This document shows positions 5,255 through 7,746 of a stretch of DNA of 7,746 nucleotides, in pieces; position 1 is the stretch's first letter, and each line of letters opens with the position of its first letter. The position numbers were made by a program, and so were the translations under genes. Source of the stretch: Thermoanaerobaculia bacterium (GTDB lineage: Bacteria; Acidobacteriota; Thermoanaerobaculia; UBA5066); NCBI GenBank assembly GCA_017999215.1, contig JAGOBQ010000188.1:1-7746 (forward strand), read 5' to 3'. Below the pieces are notes generated by a model. It saw nothing but the letters and a program-made list of their open reading frames with translations. It was not told the DNA's origin and did no database searches.

Positions 5255-7449
5255 AGGCCGCCTGGGCGCGCGACAACCGCGTCCTGATCGGCATCGGCCT
5301 CCTCCTCGGGGCCGCGCTCGCCGGGATCTACGCCCTCGTCCTCCGCTCCCGCGCGCTCGCGGCACCGGCCGCGACGAACCGCGTGCTCCTCTTCGTCCTC
5401 ACCTACATCGTCGTCGTCCTGATCCTCGCGCTCCTCTTCGTGATCGGGCGGAGCGCCGTCCGGCTCCTCCTCGACGCGCGCCGCGGCGTTTTCGGCTCGC
5501 GCTTCCAGGTGAGGATCGTCCTGACGAACGTGGGGCTCGCGCTGCTGCCGATCGCCCTCCTGATCCTCCCGACGACGGGGCTCCTGCAGCGGAGCGTCGA
5601 CGTCTGGTTCGCGCCGCCGGTGACGCAGACGATCGAGTCGGGGCGCGAGGTCGTGGAGATCGTGCGGCGGCGCGCGGCCGAGCGCGAGCTCCGGGTGGCC
5701 GTCCGCCTCGCGGCCTCGCTGCCGGAGGCCCGCGGCGACACGGCGCGCCTCGCCCTCCTCGCGACCGCGCGCGAGGAGTCGGGCCTCGACTACGTCGAGC
5801 TGCGCCCCGCGGGGAACGGCGCGCGCCCCTCCGTCCTCGCGGTGAGCGCGCCGCGCTGGCCGCTGCGCGACGTGCCGGAGCCGTCGGCGGAGTGGCTCTC
5901 CGCGGCCCGCGCGCGCGGCTCGGTCCGCCGCGTCGACTCGGTGGAGGGCGGCGGCCTCGTCGGCCGGACGGTCGTCGCGGACCGCTCCGGCCTCCTCGTC
6001 CTCGGCACGTACGAGCCCCCGGCGGAGGCGGCGCCGCTCCGCGCGCTGTCGCGCTCGACGTCGGCGTTCGCTCAGCTGGAGGCGGAACGGGGCTCGCTGC
6101 AGGCCGTGCAGGTGCTTCTCTTTCTCCTCCTCGCGCTCCTCGTCCTCCTGGCGGCGGTCTGGGTCGGCCTCGTCCTGGCGCGCCGCGTGACGGGGCCGGT
6201 GGCCGCGCTCGCGCGGTCGGTCCGGAGGGTCGGCGCGGGCGACTTCACGGCCCGGGTGGAGGTGGAGGGGACCGACGAGATCGCGACGCTCGGGAACGCG
6301 TTCAACGCGATGACCGACGAGCTCCGCGGGAGCCGCGAGCAGCTCGTCTCGGCGAACGCCGCCCTCCGGACGGCCTACGCGCGGATGGACGAGGAGCGGC
6401 TCCGCGTGCGGACGATCCTCGCGCACCTCGACGTCGGGGTCCTCGCGTTCGGGCCGGCTCCGGGCGAGGACGGGGGCGCCTCGCGCCTCGGCGGGATGAA
6501 CGACGCCGCGATGCGGATGCTCCGGACGCCCGACGCGCCGACCGGCACGCCGCTCGCGGAGCTCCTCCCCGGGGAGTGGGCGGCTCCCCTCCGGGAGCTC
6601 CTCGCGGCGGCGTTCCTCGGGAGCGGCCCGCGCGAGGGGACGCTCTCGCTCTCGCCGCCCGGCGCCCGCGAGCCGCTCGTCCTCGAGGTCCACGTCACCG
6701 GCGTCGCGGGCGAGGGGCCGGAGCGGACGGCCTGGGTCGTCACGCTCGAGGACACGACGGCGCTCGTCAAGGCCGAGCGGGCCGCCGCCTGGGAAGAAGC
6801 CGCCCGGCGTATGGCGCACGAGATCAAGAACCCGCTCACGCCCGTCCGGCTCGCCGCCGAGCGGATCCGGAGGAAGGCCCGCGGCTCGGCCGGCTGCGAC
6901 GCGGAGCTCGCGAAGGTCGTCGAGGAGGGGGCCGACACGATCGTCCAGGAGGTGCGCTCGCTCGCGGCGCTCGTCGACGCGTTCCACCGCTTCGCGCGGC
7001 TCCCCGAGACGCGGCTCGGCGAGCTCGACCTCGGCACGGTCGTGGCTCAGGTCGTGAAGCTGTACGAGGGGACGAAGGCCGGAGTCCGCGTCGCGGCGGA
7101 GGCGGCGCCGGACCTCCCGGCGGTCCGCGGGGACGCCGAGCAGGTGAAGCGCGCCCTCGTGAACCTCGTCGACAACGCCGTCGCCGCGACGCCGCCCGGC
7201 GGTTCGGTCTCCGTCCGCGCCTCGGTGGACGGGGGGCTCGCCCGCGTCGTCGTCTCCGACGACGGCCCGGGCATCCCGCCCGGGGAGAGGGACCTCGTCT
7301 TCGAGCCGACGTTCTCGACGAAGGCGAACGGCTTCGGCCTCGGGCTCTCGATCACGTCCCGGATCGCGGCGGAGCACCGTGGGCGCGTGATCCTGGAGGA
7401 GAATGCCCCCCGGGGATGCCGATTCGTCTTCGAGTGGCCGGCCGCATGA
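5251..7449 (+). CDS. ntrY: NtrY-type membrane sensor histidine kinase
   Basis: This 732-residue kinase should autophosphorylate on histidine and pass phosphate to the NtrX-type regulator encoded next. Membrane segments lie at about 11-31, 45-65 and 90-112, then a periplasmic stretch to about 286 and a fourth segment at 288-311, as in NtrY proteins. Next come HAMP (about 311-365, ARRVTGPVAALARSVRRVGAGDF), a PAS-like domain (about 386-505, starting RVRTILAHLDVGVLAF) and the dimerisation helix AWEEAARRMAHEIKNPLTPV with phosphoacceptor His523. The ATP domain shows N638/N642 (NLVDNAVAATPPGG), DDGPGIPP (670-677), FEPTFSTK and GFGLGLS (694-700). AHEIKNPLTP followed by AERIRRK is particularly NtrY-like. 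GTG 5251 is chosen for GGGAGG six bases upstream and the 4-nt overlap with the preceding gene. The signal sensed is not evident; nitrogen control is only the family's historical role. Confidence 0.93.
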   Translation: MKAAWARDNRVLIGIGLLLGAALAGIYALVLRSRALAAPAATNRVLLFVLTYIVVVLILALLFVIGRSAVRLLLDARRGVFGSRFQVRIVLTNVGLALLPIALLILPTTGLLQRSVDVWFAPPVTQTIESGREVVEIVRRRAAERELRVAVRLAASLPEARGDTARLALLATAREESGLDYVELRPAGNGARPSVLAVSAPRWPLRDVPEPSAEWLSAARARGSVRRVDSVEGGGLVGRTVVADRSGLLVLGTYEPPAEAAPLRALSRSTSAFAQLEAERGSLQAVQVLLFLLLALLVLLAAVWVGLVLARRVTGPVAALARSVRRVGAGDFTARVEVEGTDEIATLGNAFNAMTDELRGSREQLVSANAALRTAYARMDEERLRVRTILAHLDVGVLAFGPAPGEDGGASRLGGMNDAAMRMLRTPDAPTGTPLAELLPGEWAAPLRELLAAAFLGSGPREGTLSLSPPGAREPLVLEVHVTGVAGEGPERTAWVVTLEDTTALVKAERAAAWEEAARRMAHEIKNPLTPVRLAAERIRRKARGSAGCDAELAKVVEEGADTIVQEVRSLAALVDAFHRFARLPETRLGELDLGTVVAQVVKLYEGTKAGVRVAAEAAPDLPAVRGDAEQVKRALVNLVDNAVAATPPGGSVSVRASVDGGLARVVVSDDGPGIPPGERDLVFEPTFSTKANGFGLGLSITSRIAAEHRGRVILEENAPRGCRFVFEWPAA

Positions 7450-7471
7450 CCCTTCGCCCGCGGAGGAGGCG

Positions 7472-7746
7472 GTGAGCGCCCCCGGGCCCCGGGGACAGAC
7501 GGTCCTCGTCTGCGACGACGCCGCCGGGATCCGGAAGACGCTGGCGCAGATCCTCGGCGACGAGGGATACCGCGTGGAGACGTTCGAGGACGGCGGGTCG
7601 GTCCTCGCGCGCCTCGGGGAGCGGACGGGGCCGAGGCCGGCCGCGCTCTTCCTCGACGTCTGGCTGCCGGACGTCGACGGGCTCTCCGTCCTCGACCAGC
7701 TCCGCGCGCGCGGGCACGACCTGCCGGTCGTGATGATCTCCGGCCA
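7472..7746 (+). CDS. ntrX: NtrX-type response regulator, receiver domain (3' end outside window)
   Basis: Ninety-one residues of a CheY-like receiver are visible. Acidic pocket residues are Asp15-Asp16 (VLVCDDAAGIRKTL), the phosphoacceptor is Asp62 (LFLDVWLPDVDGL) and the conserved Ser is Ser90 (VVMISGH). The strings LDVWLPD and MISGH, with DEGYRVETFEDG between, are typical of NtrX, which continues with an AAA+ sigma-54 activator domain and a Fis-type DNA-binding helix; neither is within the window, so the exact class rests on the receiver and on the adjacent NtrY. The GTG start is preceded by GGAGGAGG (7462-7469). It lies 22 bases after the kinase stop, in the same operon, and is its expected phosphorylation partner. 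Confidence 0.85.
   Translation, partial: MSAPGPRGQTVLVCDDAAGIRKTLAQILGDEGYRVETFEDGGSVLARLGERTGPRPAALFLDVWLPDVDGLSVLDQLRARGHDLPVVMISG

Noticed and set aside
5152..7377. Minus-strand 741-codon open frame opposite the kinase
   Set aside because: Low-complexity Arg/Glu/Asp composition and antisense to a clear NtrY with all kinase boxes.
7446..7475. ATGA overlap at the kinase stop as the regulator start
   Set aside because: That frame ends after nine codons; the receiver domain is in the GTG 7472 frame with its own Shine-Dalgarno.
7479..7494. CCCCGGG/CCCGGGG palindromes at the start of ntrX
   Set aside because: Overlapping G/C runs with no room for a stable loop; expected from composition.

Overview
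The window is very GC-rich (roughly 70% by eye) and reads as a chromosomal segment of a Gram-negative, diderm bacterium. LpxC (lipid A synthesis) implies an outer membrane with lipopolysaccharide. The gene content, codon bias and KP-43-like secreted protease suggest Acidobacteriota or a similar high-GC lineage. That placement is inference, because no rRNA or other clear phylogenetic marker is present. Only lpxC appears to start with ATG; the protease starts with TTG and smpB, the DUF4390 gene, ntrY and ntrX start with GTG.

The left part (1-2907, minus strand) encodes a large secreted subtilase: signal peptide, a propeptide that looks two-part, an S8 catalytic domain of KP-43 type, a C-terminal beta-sandwich and at least two fibronectin-III-like modules. 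It runs off the left edge. One base appears to be missing near 2306-2312, which splits the gene into a signal/propeptide frame (stop at 2245) and a catalytic frame. At the break the stop and the first downstream ATG overlap as ATGA. Upstream on the same strand is smpB (3045-3548), the tmRNA-binding protein of trans-translation, followed by an interrupted inverted repeat before the protease.

A 214-bp divergent region (3549-3762) separates smpB from a compact plus-strand cluster: lpxC (3763-4647), a secreted DUF4390-family protein (4679-5254), an NtrY-type membrane sensor kinase (5251-7449) and an NtrX-type response regulator (7472 to the right edge, partial). Gaps are 31 nt, a 4-nt overlap and 22 nt, so these four are probably one operon. 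NtrY would sense an envelope or periplasmic state and phosphorylate NtrX. The DUF4390 protein is the natural candidate for an exported accessory factor, and co-transcription with lpxC would tie the two-component system to outer-membrane synthesis.

The most distinctive local signal is a perfect 6-bp hairpin filling the space between a remote Shine-Dalgarno and the GTG start of the DUF4390 gene. No mobile element, CRISPR array, tRNA or rRNA was seen. No gene-free stretch exceeds 300 bases.
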